DNA of 37,917 bases from Chryseobacterium koreense CCUG 49689 (GTDB taxonomy: Bacteria > Bacteroidota > Bacteroidia > Flavobacteriales > Weeksellaceae), in contig NZ_LFNG01000023.1 in NCBI RefSeq assembly GCF_001045435.1, forward strand, positions 1 to 37,917, read 5' to 3'. Of this stretch, positions 24,897-33,124 are shown piece by piece (the first letter of the stretch is position 1; every line of letters begins with the position of its first letter). The notes below the pieces were generated by a model. That model saw only the letters and a list, made by a program, of their open reading frames with translations. It ran no database searches and was not told the origin of the DNA. Position numbers and translations under genes: made by a program.

Positions 24897-25700
24897 ATGA
24901 TATTTTACAGAACCCGAAACAAGATCCTGCAAAAATATCTGGAAGGGTACTACTTTTTAGATGAAGATGAGCATTTGAACACCATTCGATACAAAACCTT
25001 TCCAAATAATTACAGCATTGTGTCGGTTTCCCGAAATGCGGAGGCCCATTATGACAACGGGAAAATAATGATATCTACTTCTGCGGTTCAAAAAATGAAC
25101 ACAGATATTTTCCTAAGATACACGGAACCGATCGAAGTAGTGTATGAAAAGGCAATTGATGAAATTACATTCTACTTTAAGCCTCTTGGAATACATCATT
25201 TCATTTCCGAGTCTAATTTTACTTTGGTTCACAAAAGATTGATGAACTTCACCATCTTTCCTGATTTCAATGAAAAAATGTTTGAGATATTTGATCTGAA
25301 TGAGCGAGAGGCGCAGATTGAAGCCATAGAAAGTTACTGGCTGTCTAAATTACAGGTAAAGGATTTTTCTTTGATGGAAAAACTTTTATTTGAAATAGAG
25401 ACCAGCGATTTGAAGATCGACGAGATCGCCCAAAAACTTCAATTTTCCCGTCAATATATCAACAAACTATTTCTGAAACATATCGGGAAGTCGCCCACCG
25501 AATATCGCAAAATACATCGTTTCAGAAACGTTATTAAGCAAGTAAAGGAGGTTAAAAACTTAAGAGAAGTCACGCTCGATAATCTTTTTTACGACCAATC
25601 CCATTTCCACAAAGACTTTAAAGGATTCACCAAAAGTTCGCCATCTTCCTTTTTTAAGAATGTAGATACCCAAAAAGAAAATGTCTGGCTTTTTATTTAG
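24897..25700 (+). CDS. AraC-family transcriptional regulator
   Basis: A 267-residue protein (start MIFYRTRNK; ATG at 24891 adds two residues). The N-terminal 160 residues resemble a cupin-like sensor region without a recognisable ligand motif (EPIEVVYEKAIDEITFYFKP, LGIHHFISES). The C-terminal 90 residues carry the AraC double helix-turn-helix: LKIDEIAQKLQFSRQYINKL, then GKSPTEYRKIHRFRNVI, then YDQSHFHKDFKGFTKSSPSS. The last block is the classic second-HTH signature. It lies upstream of the beta-flower gene and immunity array in the same orientation and could control them, though nothing in the sequence proves this. Confidence 0.9.
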   Translation: MIFYRTRNKILQKYLEGYYFLDEDEHLNTIRYKTFPNNYSIVSVSRNAEAHYDNGKIMISTSAVQKMNTDIFLRYTEPIEVVYEKAIDEITFYFKPLGIHHFISESNFTLVHKRLMNFTIFPDFNEKMFEIFDLNEREAQIEAIESYWLSKLQVKDFSLMEKLLFEIETSDLKIDEIAQKLQFSRQYINKLFLKHIGKSPTEYRKIHRFRNVIKQVKEVKNLREVTLDNLFYDQSHFHKDFKGFTKSSPSSFFKNVDTQKENVWLFI

Positions 25701-25740
25701 CCAGTTTACATTTTTACAACAATTTTCTATTCTTGTTCTT

Positions 25741-25748
25741 TATTTTTG
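25741..25748 (+). promoter_or_regulatory. Candidate -7 box TATTTTTG before the array
   Basis: An exact TAnnTTTG match lies in the 146-base gap between the AraC-family gene and the beta-flower gene. It would give a leader of roughly 90 bases. No -33 TTTG is present at standard spacing. Confidence 0.35.
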
Positions 25749-25846
25749 TAATCTAACCCTGTTTTTATAGTGGGGATGGAGTGATTATTTATTATATTTT
25801 GAAAAGTCAATAAAACAATCATAACGACATAACAGCACTTTTAGAC

Positions 25847-26254
25847 ATGAAAAAATTAACCCTTCTCCTCATCAGCTTGATAAGCATCACCTTTGTGCAG
25901 GCACAAACGATTGAATCCGGTAGTCGTTCTTCCATTGGTAAAATAAAAAATGACGGAACCATTGAAAACAGCAGCGGTTCTACCCTTGGTTACATCAAAA
26001 GTGACGGCACCATTGAAAATAAGAGCCGCTCCACGATCGGTTATATCAAATCCGACGGAACGATCGAAAACAGCAGTCGCTCCACCGTAGGTTATGTAAG
26101 GCAGGACGGAACGGTGGAAAACAGCAGCCGAAGTACTTTGGGCTACATTAAGGATGACGGAACCGTAGAAAACTCCAGTCGAAGCACCATTGGTTATGCC
26201 AAAGGAATCAAAAAAGAATGGGCAGCTGTGGTATATTTCTTTTTTAAATTCTAA
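25847..26254 (+). CDS. Secreted beta-flower-type repeat protein
   Basis: A 135-residue secreted protein. The signal peptide (MKKLTLLLISLISITFVQA) is followed by about six copies of a 17-residue unit of the form ENSSRSTxGYIKxDGTI, then a hydrophobic aromatic end (EWAAVVYFFFKF). The unit, with its Gly-Tyr and Asp-Gly-Thr turns, matches the 4-fold beta-flower family, whose fold was noticed in large structure-prediction surveys. The function of that family is unknown; small members often accompany toxin or immunity loci. It is the first gene of the plus-strand array, 15 bases before the next gene, so cotranscription is likely. Confidence 0.8.
   Translation: MKKLTLLLISLISITFVQAQTIESGSRSSIGKIKNDGTIENSSGSTLGYIKSDGTIENKSRSTIGYIKSDGTIENSSRSTVGYVRQDGTVENSSRSTLGYIKDDGTVENSSRSTIGYAKGIKKEWAAVVYFFFKF
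25908..26210 (+). repeat. 51-bp coding tandem repeats
   Basis: About six imperfect 51-base units within the beta-flower gene encode ENSSRSTxGYIKxDGTI. Units share GACGGAAC and GAAAACAGCAG blocks with synonymous differences, so the array is old enough to have diverged but could still vary in copy number by slippage. Confidence 0.75.
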
Positions 26255-26269
26255 ACGTATTTAGAAAAA

Positions 26270-27397
26270 ATGAAAATAAACACGATCCACCAAGAGCTGA
26301 AAGAACTATATAAAGAACGAGGTTCTGTAAAACTTATATTCAGGGCAGTATTTGAACACGAGGATGAGATAGAACGCTGTATGACCCTGTTTCGCTCTGG
26401 TTTTTGGTCGGTTGCTCCGTTTGCATTTCAAACGTATGAAACGTATGGCATTCAGTTAAATCCTCAAAAAAATCTAAAAAAATCCAATGTGGTTTTGGGT
26501 GATAAAATTGGGTTTAGGACAGTTGCTCCTGATTTATCAGGCTTTATTCCTTTTGGACAGTTGGAGATGTTGAGAAATCCAAAATTCATTCGATACATTT
26601 TAGATGATTGGAATTTGTTAGGTGAACTTTCGTCGGCATTCAGAAAATATACGGATGATTTAAATTCTCTTGACTTTTTAAAAGAATACCTCCACAATCC
26701 TGAAAAAGTGGCCTTGCTCGAAAATCCTTCTGAAAATTACAGCAAGGTTTATTTGGAATTTTGGAATCATTATAACCATTCTCCTGAACAACTTGCTTTT
26801 TCTGAACTGATACAAAAAATGGAAGACAATAAAACTTTTCTTCCCGATTTTGAAGTAAAAGATTTTGGAATTTGGAATACACGAGCTTATAATGCAATGG
26901 CACAAAGAGCGTATTCGAAAGTAGATTCTAAAACAGTCACGAAGTTTGAAGACTATAATTTTCAATGTTTTATTCAACCGCACGGTTTTGATCCTGTTGA
27001 ATATGCCTTCAGTGTTTTTCCTCATTCTACCAAATCAGCCAGTACATTAGACGGAATCATAGACTTTTTTGACACCAATCCAGATTTGAAATGGGAATAT
27101 TCAGATAAAATAAAAAAACATCCGCTTTTTATTGCAGCAGAAACTCTTAGAAAAGACAAAAATGCTTACAATGGTGACGAGCACATCAAAGCTGCAAAAA
27201 TCTTAGACGAAGAACTGAACAATCCGCTTTTGGCTTGGAACTCTTTGGTAACAGCAGGCTATTGGAGCGGAGTCAATTTTGAGCAACCCAATCTGGAAGC
27301 GTGGCAGACGGCTATTGATTTGGCTCATAAACACGGCTGGACAGAAATCTACGAAGTGCTGACAGATCAATTGAAATTCTATAATTTTTATAAATAA
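26270..27397 (+). CDS. Unrecognised 375-aa protein at head of the immunity array
   Basis: A cytosolic-looking 375-residue protein with no signal peptide or transmembrane helix. It begins MKINTIHQELKELYKERGSV and includes LFRSGFWSVAPFAFQTYETY, EYLHNPEKVALLENPSENY, then EYAFSVFPHSTKSASTLDGI and AGYWSGVNFEQPNLEAWQTA. The C-terminal half looks helical and repeat-like (DEELNNPLLAWNSLVTAGYW, EAWQTAIDLAHKHGWTEIYE). I do not recognise a family. Spacing is 15 bases before it and 16 bases after it, so it is probably part of one transcript. Context suggests an immunity or effector-associated protein, but that is inference. Confidence 0.75.
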   Translation: MKINTIHQELKELYKERGSVKLIFRAVFEHEDEIERCMTLFRSGFWSVAPFAFQTYETYGIQLNPQKNLKKSNVVLGDKIGFRTVAPDLSGFIPFGQLEMLRNPKFIRYILDDWNLLGELSSAFRKYTDDLNSLDFLKEYLHNPEKVALLENPSENYSKVYLEFWNHYNHSPEQLAFSELIQKMEDNKTFLPDFEVKDFGIWNTRAYNAMAQRAYSKVDSKTVTKFEDYNFQCFIQPHGFDPVEYAFSVFPHSTKSASTLDGIIDFFDTNPDLKWEYSDKIKKHPLFIAAETLRKDKNAYNGDEHIKAAKILDEELNNPLLAWNSLVTAGYWSGVNFEQPNLEAWQTAIDLAHKHGWTEIYEVLTDQLKFYNFYK

Positions 27398-27413
27398 AAA
27401 AGCCATTCAACAA

Positions 27414-28124
27414 ATGAAGAAAACGGCAGTTTTGATTTTACTTTTTCAACTATTCATCTCCTGCAACGGACTGAACAATAAAGTCGCATACTCTCAAAAA
27501 TTAGAATCCGGATATAGCGGTCCTGTAAAAAAAGTAACCACTTATATATGTGAGATAAAACGTTATGGTCAAATACCAACAGATACCACTAGTTATAAAG
27601 TGAAAATGACCACAGTTTTTGACAGTTTGGGAAATATTCTGGAAAGTAATAGTTTATATAAATTGAGTGATTACACAACCGAAACTTCAAGCATTTATTC
27701 CGGGACAGGTAAAAACAGAACCGTTAAAGAAAAAGCAATTACAGGATTGGATATAAAGGAAGACAGTTACCAATATATTTGGTCGGACGATTACAATTTT
27801 ATGGTTGTACCAATGGGAAAACCTGCAAAATCAGACATTACTTCAACAACAACATTGGATAGCGATTTTAGAGTACTCAAAACCCAATACAAAAGAGGCG
27901 ATACCATCCGAATAATCGACGAATTTGAATACCGGGGAAAGCAGGAAAAAATACACAAAAGAACAGTGAACGAAGGTGAAAGCAACAGGATAATTTACCA
28001 GGTGATGGTGACCAAGGAATACGACCAACACGGCAATCCAACAGTCACTTATCTATACGTAGATCCCGATAAAACAAAATTGGATAGCATAGTGTTCACG
28101 AAATATGAATATGACGAGAAGTGA
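27414..28124 (+). CDS. YD-like lipoprotein, paralogue 1
   Basis: A 236-residue protein with a lipoprotein signal (MKKTAVLILLFQLFISC, lipobox FISC). The mature part contains beta-hairpin pieces like those of YD/Rhs repeats: GPVKKVTTYIC, VFDSLGNILES, YRGKQEKIHKRTV, KEYDQHGNPTVTYLYV, YEYDEK. Similar lipoproteins (with GxVKxV and YDxxGN motifs) are common and uncharacterised in Bacteroidota. A second copy follows 31 bases later. A lipid-anchored YD-like protein in an immunity array might protect a periplasmic or surface target, which is inference. Confidence 0.78.
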   Translation: MKKTAVLILLFQLFISCNGLNNKVAYSQKLESGYSGPVKKVTTYICEIKRYGQIPTDTTSYKVKMTTVFDSLGNILESNSLYKLSDYTTETSSIYSGTGKNRTVKEKAITGLDIKEDSYQYIWSDDYNFMVVPMGKPAKSDITSTTTLDSDFRVLKTQYKRGDTIRIIDEFEYRGKQEKIHKRTVNEGESNRIIYQVMVTKEYDQHGNPTVTYLYVDPDKTKLDSIVFTKYEYDEK

Positions 28125-28155
28125 AAGAATACCGACAAAAAGAACAAATCAACAA

Positions 28156-28866
28156 ATGAAAAAAACAGCAGTTATTATTTTATTCTTTCAACTATTTCTT
28201 TCCTGCAACGGAGTGAACAATAAAGTAGCTTATTCTCAAAAATTAGAATTCGGATATAACGGTGCGGTAAAAAAAGTAACCACTTATATATGTGAGGTTA
28301 AATTTGATAAAATCCCAACAGATACCACAAATTACATAGGAAAAAGAACCACCACTTTTGATAGTTTGGGTAATACACTAAAAGCAGTTGAAGTTTCCAA
28401 TTTGAGTGATTACAAAACGGAGTTTGTAACCATTTTTTCCGGAAAAGGTAAAAACAGAACCTTTCAGCAAAAACATTCTTTTGGAACTGATGACATCGAA
28501 GAAAATAATTACAAATACGTCTGGTCAGACGATTACAATTTTAAGATTGTTCCCATCGGAAAGTCTGGAAAATTTGAACTTATTACAACCAGCACATTAG
28601 ACAAAAATTTCAGGGTAATCAAAACCACTTACGCGAGTAAAGATACTATCCGAATAACAGACGAGTTTAAATACATTGGGAAAGCCGAAAAAATACACAA
28701 AAGAACAGTTAACGAAGGCAATAACAAGAGGATCATAATTCAGGTGATAGTACCGAAAGAATATGACCAATATGGAAACCCGACCTTACTGTATAATTAC
28801 ACCGATACCGACAAACAAAAAATACAAAATGTATTGTTCACGGAATATGAATATTACGAGAAGTAA
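28156..28866 (+). CDS. YD-like lipoprotein, paralogue 2
   Basis: A tandem duplicate of the previous gene, also 236 residues. The lipoprotein signal (MKKTAVIILFFQLFLSC) and many blocks are shared (NNKVAYSQKLE, KKVTTYICE, IHKRTVNEG, FDSLGNTLKA). An in-frame ATG 17 codons earlier (28105) would overlap the preceding gene and lose the signal peptide, so the inner start is used. Divergence is spread along the mature part, so the duplication is older than those further downstream. Confidence 0.78.
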   Translation: MKKTAVIILFFQLFLSCNGVNNKVAYSQKLEFGYNGAVKKVTTYICEVKFDKIPTDTTNYIGKRTTTFDSLGNTLKAVEVSNLSDYKTEFVTIFSGKGKNRTFQQKHSFGTDDIEENNYKYVWSDDYNFKIVPIGKSGKFELITTSTLDKNFRVIKTTYASKDTIRITDEFKYIGKAEKIHKRTVNEGNNKRIIIQVIVPKEYDQYGNPTLLYNYTDTDKQKIQNVLFTEYEYYEK

Positions 28867-28897
28867 AAACTTAAATAATCAAAACAATTTAAAAATT

Positions 28898-29437
28898 ATG
28901 GAAACCATAAAAACCTTTATACAAAACTTTCTACAAGCAGAAGTGATAGCAAGCGAAGCATCCGTAAAACCAAATTTAGAAGACTACAACCAAAAGCTCG
29001 AAATTATGAACAGCTTTTGTGTACCCGAACTACACAATAAGTTTGGCATGATACCTTTAACTGAACCAGATAGTGATGAATTTTACGAAAGATGGGCAAA
29101 AGCAAAGCCAAGAAATCCCAGAGATGTATATAAAATCAGTCATTACGAGGAGAAAAATTATGGAGATGTTTATGTGGCTTATGTATCTGGTAAAAATCCC
29201 AGCGGAATGTTTTCTCTGTACGGAGAATGTGTGTTTGTAGCTACGATAAACGGAGCACTGAAAATCGTAAAAAACTACACATTCGGTGATGATATGCTCA
29301 TCAAAAAGAAATTTGAAACACCACAAGGATTAGCCGACATTTCTTTTGAAACCTTACAAACCCCAATCTCTATCGAACGTTATCTAAAACCCGAAGACGA
29401 TGATGATTCGATGGAGCATTACGAAATGGATATTTAA
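28898..29437 (+). CDS. Small immunity-like protein, family M subtype 1, copy 1
   Basis: A 179-residue cytosolic acidic protein opening with METIKTFIQNFLQAE. It contains KISHYEEKNYGDVYVAYVSG, then CVFVATINGALKIVKNY, and ends with ISIERYLKPEDDDDSMEHY. The N-terminal amphipathic helix plus later curved-sheet strands is reminiscent of NTF2-fold immunity proteins, but I could not confirm that. A near-duplicate lies 27 bases downstream, and three diverged relatives (subtype 2) follow. The earlier in-frame start at 28763 overlaps the preceding lipoprotein gene and is rejected. Confidence 0.75.
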   Translation: METIKTFIQNFLQAEVIASEASVKPNLEDYNQKLEIMNSFCVPELHNKFGMIPLTEPDSDEFYERWAKAKPRNPRDVYKISHYEEKNYGDVYVAYVSGKNPSGMFSLYGECVFVATINGALKIVKNYTFGDDMLIKKKFETPQGLADISFETLQTPISIERYLKPEDDDDSMEHYEMDI

Positions 29438-29464
29438 TTGAAAAGATAGAAACAAAATTAAGAT

Positions 29465-30004
29465 ATGGAAACCATAAAAACCTTCATACAAAACTTTCTG
29501 CAAGCAGAAGCCACAGCAAGTGATGCTTTGGTAAAGCCAAATTTAGAAGATTACAACCAAAAGCTTGAAATTATGAACAGCTTTTGTGTGCCCGAATTGC
29601 ATAATAAATTTGGGATGATGCCAAGAAGACAACTTTGGAGTGATGAACTATATGAAAATTGGAAAGATGCCCCTTCAGCCAATCCGAGATTAATCTATAA
29701 AATCAGCCAGTATCAAGATGCAAATTATGGAGCTGTTTATGTGGTGTATGTTTCAGGAAGCAATCCGAATGAAATGTTTTATCTGTATGGAGAATGTGTG
29801 TTTGTAGCTACGATAAACGAAGAACTGAAAATCGTAAAAAATTACACATTCGGTGATGATATGCTCATCAAAAAGAAATTTGAAACACCACAAGGATTAG
29901 CCGACATTTCTTTTGAAACATTAAAAAAACCAATCTCAATCGAACGTTATCTAAAACCCGAAGATGACGAAGACGCGATGGAACATTATGAAACAGATAT
30001 TTAA
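29465..30004 (+). CDS. Small immunity-like protein, family M subtype 1, copy 2
   Basis: A 179-residue duplicate of the preceding gene. Residues 1-52 and about 128-165 are nearly unchanged (METIKTFIQNFLQAEATASD; KKFETPQGLADISFETL). The stretch around 53-85 differs (MPRRQLWSDELYENWKDAPS against PLTEPDSDEFYERWAKAKPR). This local change between otherwise identical copies suggests a recognition surface. Only five bases separate it from the next gene. Confidence 0.75.
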   Translation: METIKTFIQNFLQAEATASDALVKPNLEDYNQKLEIMNSFCVPELHNKFGMMPRRQLWSDELYENWKDAPSANPRLIYKISQYQDANYGAVYVVYVSGSNPNEMFYLYGECVFVATINEELKIVKNYTFGDDMLIKKKFETPQGLADISFETLKKPISIERYLKPEDDEDAMEHYETDI

Positions 30005-30009
30005 TCCAG

Positions 30010-30714
30010 ATGACAGACGAACAAAGAGAACTATTTAATGATTCAGAAGAATTATTTAACTGGACCTATCCCGGAGCAACACTCTATTACAAAGATTGTG
30101 AATTAAAAGAATCGGTCATTCAAAAATTCACAACAGGTAAAATACTTAGAAATGGTTATTTTTTAGATGTCAGTTGGAAAGGAGGAGGAATGAAGTTTAA
30201 TGTCCGTTTTTTAATTGCTTCATCAAAAGCTGCAAAACTTTACGAAATAAACAAAGACAACGAAAAATATGGTCATTGTTGCATCAATGCAAACAGTTAT
30301 TTCAAAGTACTCGATATCTACAAAATAGGCGATAAAACGCAAATATTTTTATTGCATATTCCTTCAAAAGGACTGAATTTTTTCAATCAAGTTACATCAA
30401 ACACAGATGAAGACTTTATAAAAAAAGCTCGAGAAAGTTTCGAAAACAAAATTGAAACAGCTCCAATAGGAGAATTATCAGATGCTTTTTGGATAAAAAG
30501 AACAAATTTTCCAGTCGGAATGGATGCTTACAATCAGTTTTATCCGCTTTCAAAAATTTCTTCAATTCCAAAAGAGGCAGAACATTTATATAGTGGAATC
30601 AGAAATTTAACCAAAGACAATACAGCTATTAATATTCCTGAACCAAATTTTGAAATACAAAACGAAACATCAGAAAATAATAGTTTTTGGAGTAAAATTT
30701 TCAAGAAAAAATAA
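30010..30714 (+). CDS. Unrecognised 234-aa array protein
   Basis: A 234-residue cytosolic protein with no signal peptide. It opens MTDEQRELFNDSEELFNWTY, has a central region with alternating strands (GYFLDVSWKGGGMKFNVRFL, INANSYFKVLDIYKIGDKTQ) and ends in a basic FWSKIFKKK. I do not recognise a family. It is packed five bases from genes on both sides, so it belongs to the same transcript. Function cannot be stated; immunity is the contextual guess. Confidence 0.72.
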   Translation: MTDEQRELFNDSEELFNWTYPGATLYYKDCELKESVIQKFTTGKILRNGYFLDVSWKGGGMKFNVRFLIASSKAAKLYEINKDNEKYGHCCINANSYFKVLDIYKIGDKTQIFLLHIPSKGLNFFNQVTSNTDEDFIKKARESFENKIETAPIGELSDAFWIKRTNFPVGMDAYNQFYPLSKISSIPKEAEHLYSGIRNLTKDNTAINIPEPNFEIQNETSENNSFWSKIFKKK

Positions 30715-30719
30715 TAAAA

Positions 30720-31280
30720 ATGGAAAACATAAAACAATTTATAGAGCAATTCATTCAGGCAGAATATCAATTCACAAGAATGAAATACGACATTCTTGTA
30801 AGTGACGAAGATTGCCAAATACAAGCTGAAAGAAACAACAATTTTTATCATACAAACAATGCTCCTAATGATAGAAGAACCGGAAGAGAATTTAGAAATG
30901 ATGAAAAAAAAGCCTTTGCCGTAACCAACAAAGAAAGAGCCATTCCTCGCACTTTATTCCAAATCAAGCAGTACGTAAATCCCGTTTTGGGAGATGCCTT
31001 GAAGCGTATCGTTACTGGAAAAGATTTGTATGCTTGTTATGTCAGTTATCCTTCAAAAGGCGGAAGGGATTTGTATTTCTCCTCTATTTTTTATGTGGCT
31101 GAAACCAACGAAGGACAGAAAATCATCTATGAAAAAAGTTTTAATTCCGATACAGGAGTTTGGTATCATCCTGTCGATATGGATACGGTAACGGTTATTG
31201 ACGAAGGTAAACTCATAGCCGTAGAAAAATACCTAGCTCCCGAAGAAGAAACAAGTTTAGCAGATTATAACAAAGAATAA
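30720..31280 (+). CDS. Small immunity-like protein, family M subtype 2, copy 1
   Basis: A 186-residue protein starting MENIKQFIEQFIQAEYQ, with PRTLFQIKQYVNPVLGDALK, LYACYVSYPSKGG, IFYVAETNEGQKIIYEKSF and the end LIAVEKYLAPEEETSLADYN. The opening helix and the closing (I/V)EKYLxPE motif link it to the subtype 1 proteins upstream (IERYLKPEDD). It is the most diverged of three adjacent subtype 2 genes. Confidence 0.75.
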   Translation: MENIKQFIEQFIQAEYQFTRMKYDILVSDEDCQIQAERNNNFYHTNNAPNDRRTGREFRNDEKKAFAVTNKERAIPRTLFQIKQYVNPVLGDALKRIVTGKDLYACYVSYPSKGGRDLYFSSIFYVAETNEGQKIIYEKSFNSDTGVWYHPVDMDTVTVIDEGKLIAVEKYLAPEEETSLADYNKE

Positions 31281-31291
31281 AAACATCAAAA

Positions 31292-31864
31292 ATGGAAACC
31301 ATCAAACAATTTATAGAGCAGTTTATACTTGATGAATACAACTGTAACAAAGCGAAAACAGATATAACCGTTACAGACGGAGAATACAAAACTTTGCAAG
31401 AAAAAGCGTACAATCATTATCATTCTATAATGCCCAATCCTTACGGAAGAGGAATGTCGCAGGAGCGATTATTGAATGATGAACCAATGTATCAGGAGCT
31501 ATATAAAAAAAATGTAAAAGAAACCACTCCACGAACTTTGTTCCAGATTAAACAATATGAAAAACCAAAGTTAGGAGAAGGTTTACCAAGATGGATGATA
31601 AACGATACACTCTTTGCCTGTTATACAAGCTACACAAAAAAAACTGGAAAACCATTAAGCTATAATAAATTGTTTTACGTGGCAGAAACAGCCGAAGGAT
31701 TAAAAATAATCTACGATTTAACCTTTGGAGTAAAAGAACAAGAATGGCGACATTCCCACGCTTTAAAAATCAATCAGGTTTTAGATGCAGGTAAACTCAT
31801 TTCAGTAGAAAAATACCAAGCTCCCGAAGAAGAAATAAGTTTAGCAGATTATAACAAAGAATAA
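31292..31864 (+). CDS. Small immunity-like protein, family M subtype 2, copy 2
   Basis: A 190-residue protein: METIKQFIEQFILDEYNCNK, AYNHYHSIMPNPYGRGM, PRTLFQIKQYEKPKLGEGLP, LFACYTSYT, LFYVAETAEGLKIIYDLTFG and the closing VEKYQAPEEEISLADYN. There is no signal peptide, so it acts in the cytosol. Compared with its downstream twin, the changed residues fall mainly between 119 and 165. Confidence 0.76.
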   Translation: METIKQFIEQFILDEYNCNKAKTDITVTDGEYKTLQEKAYNHYHSIMPNPYGRGMSQERLLNDEPMYQELYKKNVKETTPRTLFQIKQYEKPKLGEGLPRWMINDTLFACYTSYTKKTGKPLSYNKLFYVAETAEGLKIIYDLTFGVKEQEWRHSHALKINQVLDAGKLISVEKYQAPEEEISLADYNKE

Positions 31865-31876
31865 AAACATCAAAAT

Positions 31877-32449
31877 ATGGAAACCATCAAACAATTTATA
31901 GAGCAGTTTATACTTGACGAATACAACTGTAACAAAGCGAAAACAGATATAACCGTTACAGACGGAGAATACAAAACGTTACAAGAAAAAGCGTACAGTC
32001 ATTATCATTCTATAATGCCCAATCCTTACGGAAGAGGAATGTCGCAGGAGGAATTGCTGAATGAAGAACCCATTTATCAGGAGCTGTATAGAAATAATGT
32101 AGAAGATGCCGTTCCCAGAACCCTGTTTCAGATCAAACAATATGAAAAACCAAAGTTAGGAGAAGGTTTACCAAGATGGATGATAAACGATACACTCTTT
32201 GCCTGCTATACCAGCTACACTGAAAAAAGTGACGACCCGATGGATTATTCAACTCTATTCTATGTATCCGAAACAAACGAAGGGTTAAAGATTGTTTATC
32301 GTATCAGATATGATAGTGAGGAGCAAGAATGGCGACATTCCCACGATTTAAAAATCAATCAGGTAAAAAATCCAGGCAAACTCATAACAGTAGAAAAATA
32401 CCAAGCTCCCGAAGAAAAAACAAGTTTAGCAGATTATAATAAACCTTAA
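31877..32449 (+). CDS. Small immunity-like protein, family M subtype 2, copy 3
   Basis: The twin of the preceding gene: the same 190-residue length, with residues 1-55 and about 80-118 nearly identical. Variable stretches include EELLNEEPIYQELYRNNVED (against ERLLNDEPMYQELYKKNVKE) and TEKSDDPMDYSTLFYVSETN. The pattern of conserved blocks interrupted by changed patches fits recent duplication with diversification of a binding surface. It is 12 bases from the next gene. Confidence 0.76.
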   Translation: METIKQFIEQFILDEYNCNKAKTDITVTDGEYKTLQEKAYSHYHSIMPNPYGRGMSQEELLNEEPIYQELYRNNVEDAVPRTLFQIKQYEKPKLGEGLPRWMINDTLFACYTSYTEKSDDPMDYSTLFYVSETNEGLKIVYRIRYDSEEQEWRHSHDLKINQVKNPGKLITVEKYQAPEEKTSLADYNKP

Positions 32450-32461
32450 AAACGAAATAAA

Positions 32462-33100
32462 ATGACCATATTTTTTAATGAACCATTGATTGATAGTCTT
32501 TTGGAAGCAGAAGAAGACTTGAAAACCATCAAAGAAGTAAAATATCATTATAACTCTACATTAAAAGATGAACTATCAGAGCTCAACCGTTTAGATGCTA
32601 TACACTCAAATATCAAGGAGTTTTACAATGAAACAGCCGATGGTTTTCAGCTTCGTTGGAAGAAAGGCGAAAACAGCTTTGGATTTATTCAGTTGGCTGA
32701 AATGAAACATTTATTAGCAGGAGCAAAAGGCAACGGAATTTATTTCAATGAAGATTTGCCACAAGATGCAGACATCCGTTTCTTTCATCCGTTGGATTTC
32801 CCAACACCCGAAACGTATGTAGGTTTTATCATCAAGCCTGATACCATTTACCAATCGGTTTATTATTTACACGGCGACAACGAACTTTCCAATCTCGATT
32901 TGGATTTTCACGGCTATACCGAAATGGCTTACGAAGCACGTGTTTTCAATTATTGGCAACGTGTTTTATTGGAATATATGAACGGAAACAGTTCTGAAAT
33001 TACTGAAACTTTCAAAACCGAAATGCCACAGATTTTCCCGGATTGGACGTGGGAAAACTTTATTGAAAAATTTGAAAGTTTGAGAATTTCTAAAAGATAG
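32462..33100 (+). CDS. SMI1/KNR4-like immunity protein, copy 1
   Basis: A 212-residue cytosolic protein of SMI1/KNR4-like type: IKEFYNETADGFQLRWKKGE, then FGFIQLAEMKHLLAG, YVGFIIKPDTIYQSVYYLHG, LDLDFHGYTEMAYEARVFNY and the end EMPQIFPDWTWENFIEKF. SMI1/SUKH-superfamily proteins are the most common immunity proteins of bacterial polymorphic toxin systems. The shared AYEARVFNYW motif recurs in related proteins downstream. It is followed 24 bases later by a near-copy. Confidence 0.78.
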   Translation: MTIFFNEPLIDSLLEAEEDLKTIKEVKYHYNSTLKDELSELNRLDAIHSNIKEFYNETADGFQLRWKKGENSFGFIQLAEMKHLLAGAKGNGIYFNEDLPQDADIRFFHPLDFPTPETYVGFIIKPDTIYQSVYYLHGDNELSNLDLDFHGYTEMAYEARVFNYWQRVLLEYMNGNSSEITETFKTEMPQIFPDWTWENFIEKFESLRISKR

Positions 33101-33124
33101 ATATGAATATTAAAACGAAATAAA

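Larger units (their letters stand above)
28898..30004 (+). repeat. Direct tandem gene duplication (subtype 1 pair)
   Basis: The two units (28898-29437 and 29465-30004) have identical length. They are almost identical at both ends, for example the block ACATTCGGTGATGATATGCT and the following 60 or so bases, but differ strongly around codons 53-85. The mosaic suggests gene conversion or selection for variation in the middle. Confidence 0.8.
31287..32449 (+). repeat. Direct tandem gene duplication (subtype 2 pair)
   Basis: The units 31292-31864 and 31877-32449 match in length. They share a long nearly identical 5' part, including the leader AAAACATCAAAA before each ATG, and an identical central block (AGATGGATGATAAACGATAC). 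Differences cluster in the codons for residues 57-75 and 119-165. Confidence 0.82.

Noticed and set aside
25908..26210. Possible CRISPR array from regular 51-bp repeats
   Set aside because: The units are in frame within a coding gene, have no spacers and encode a regular protein repeat.
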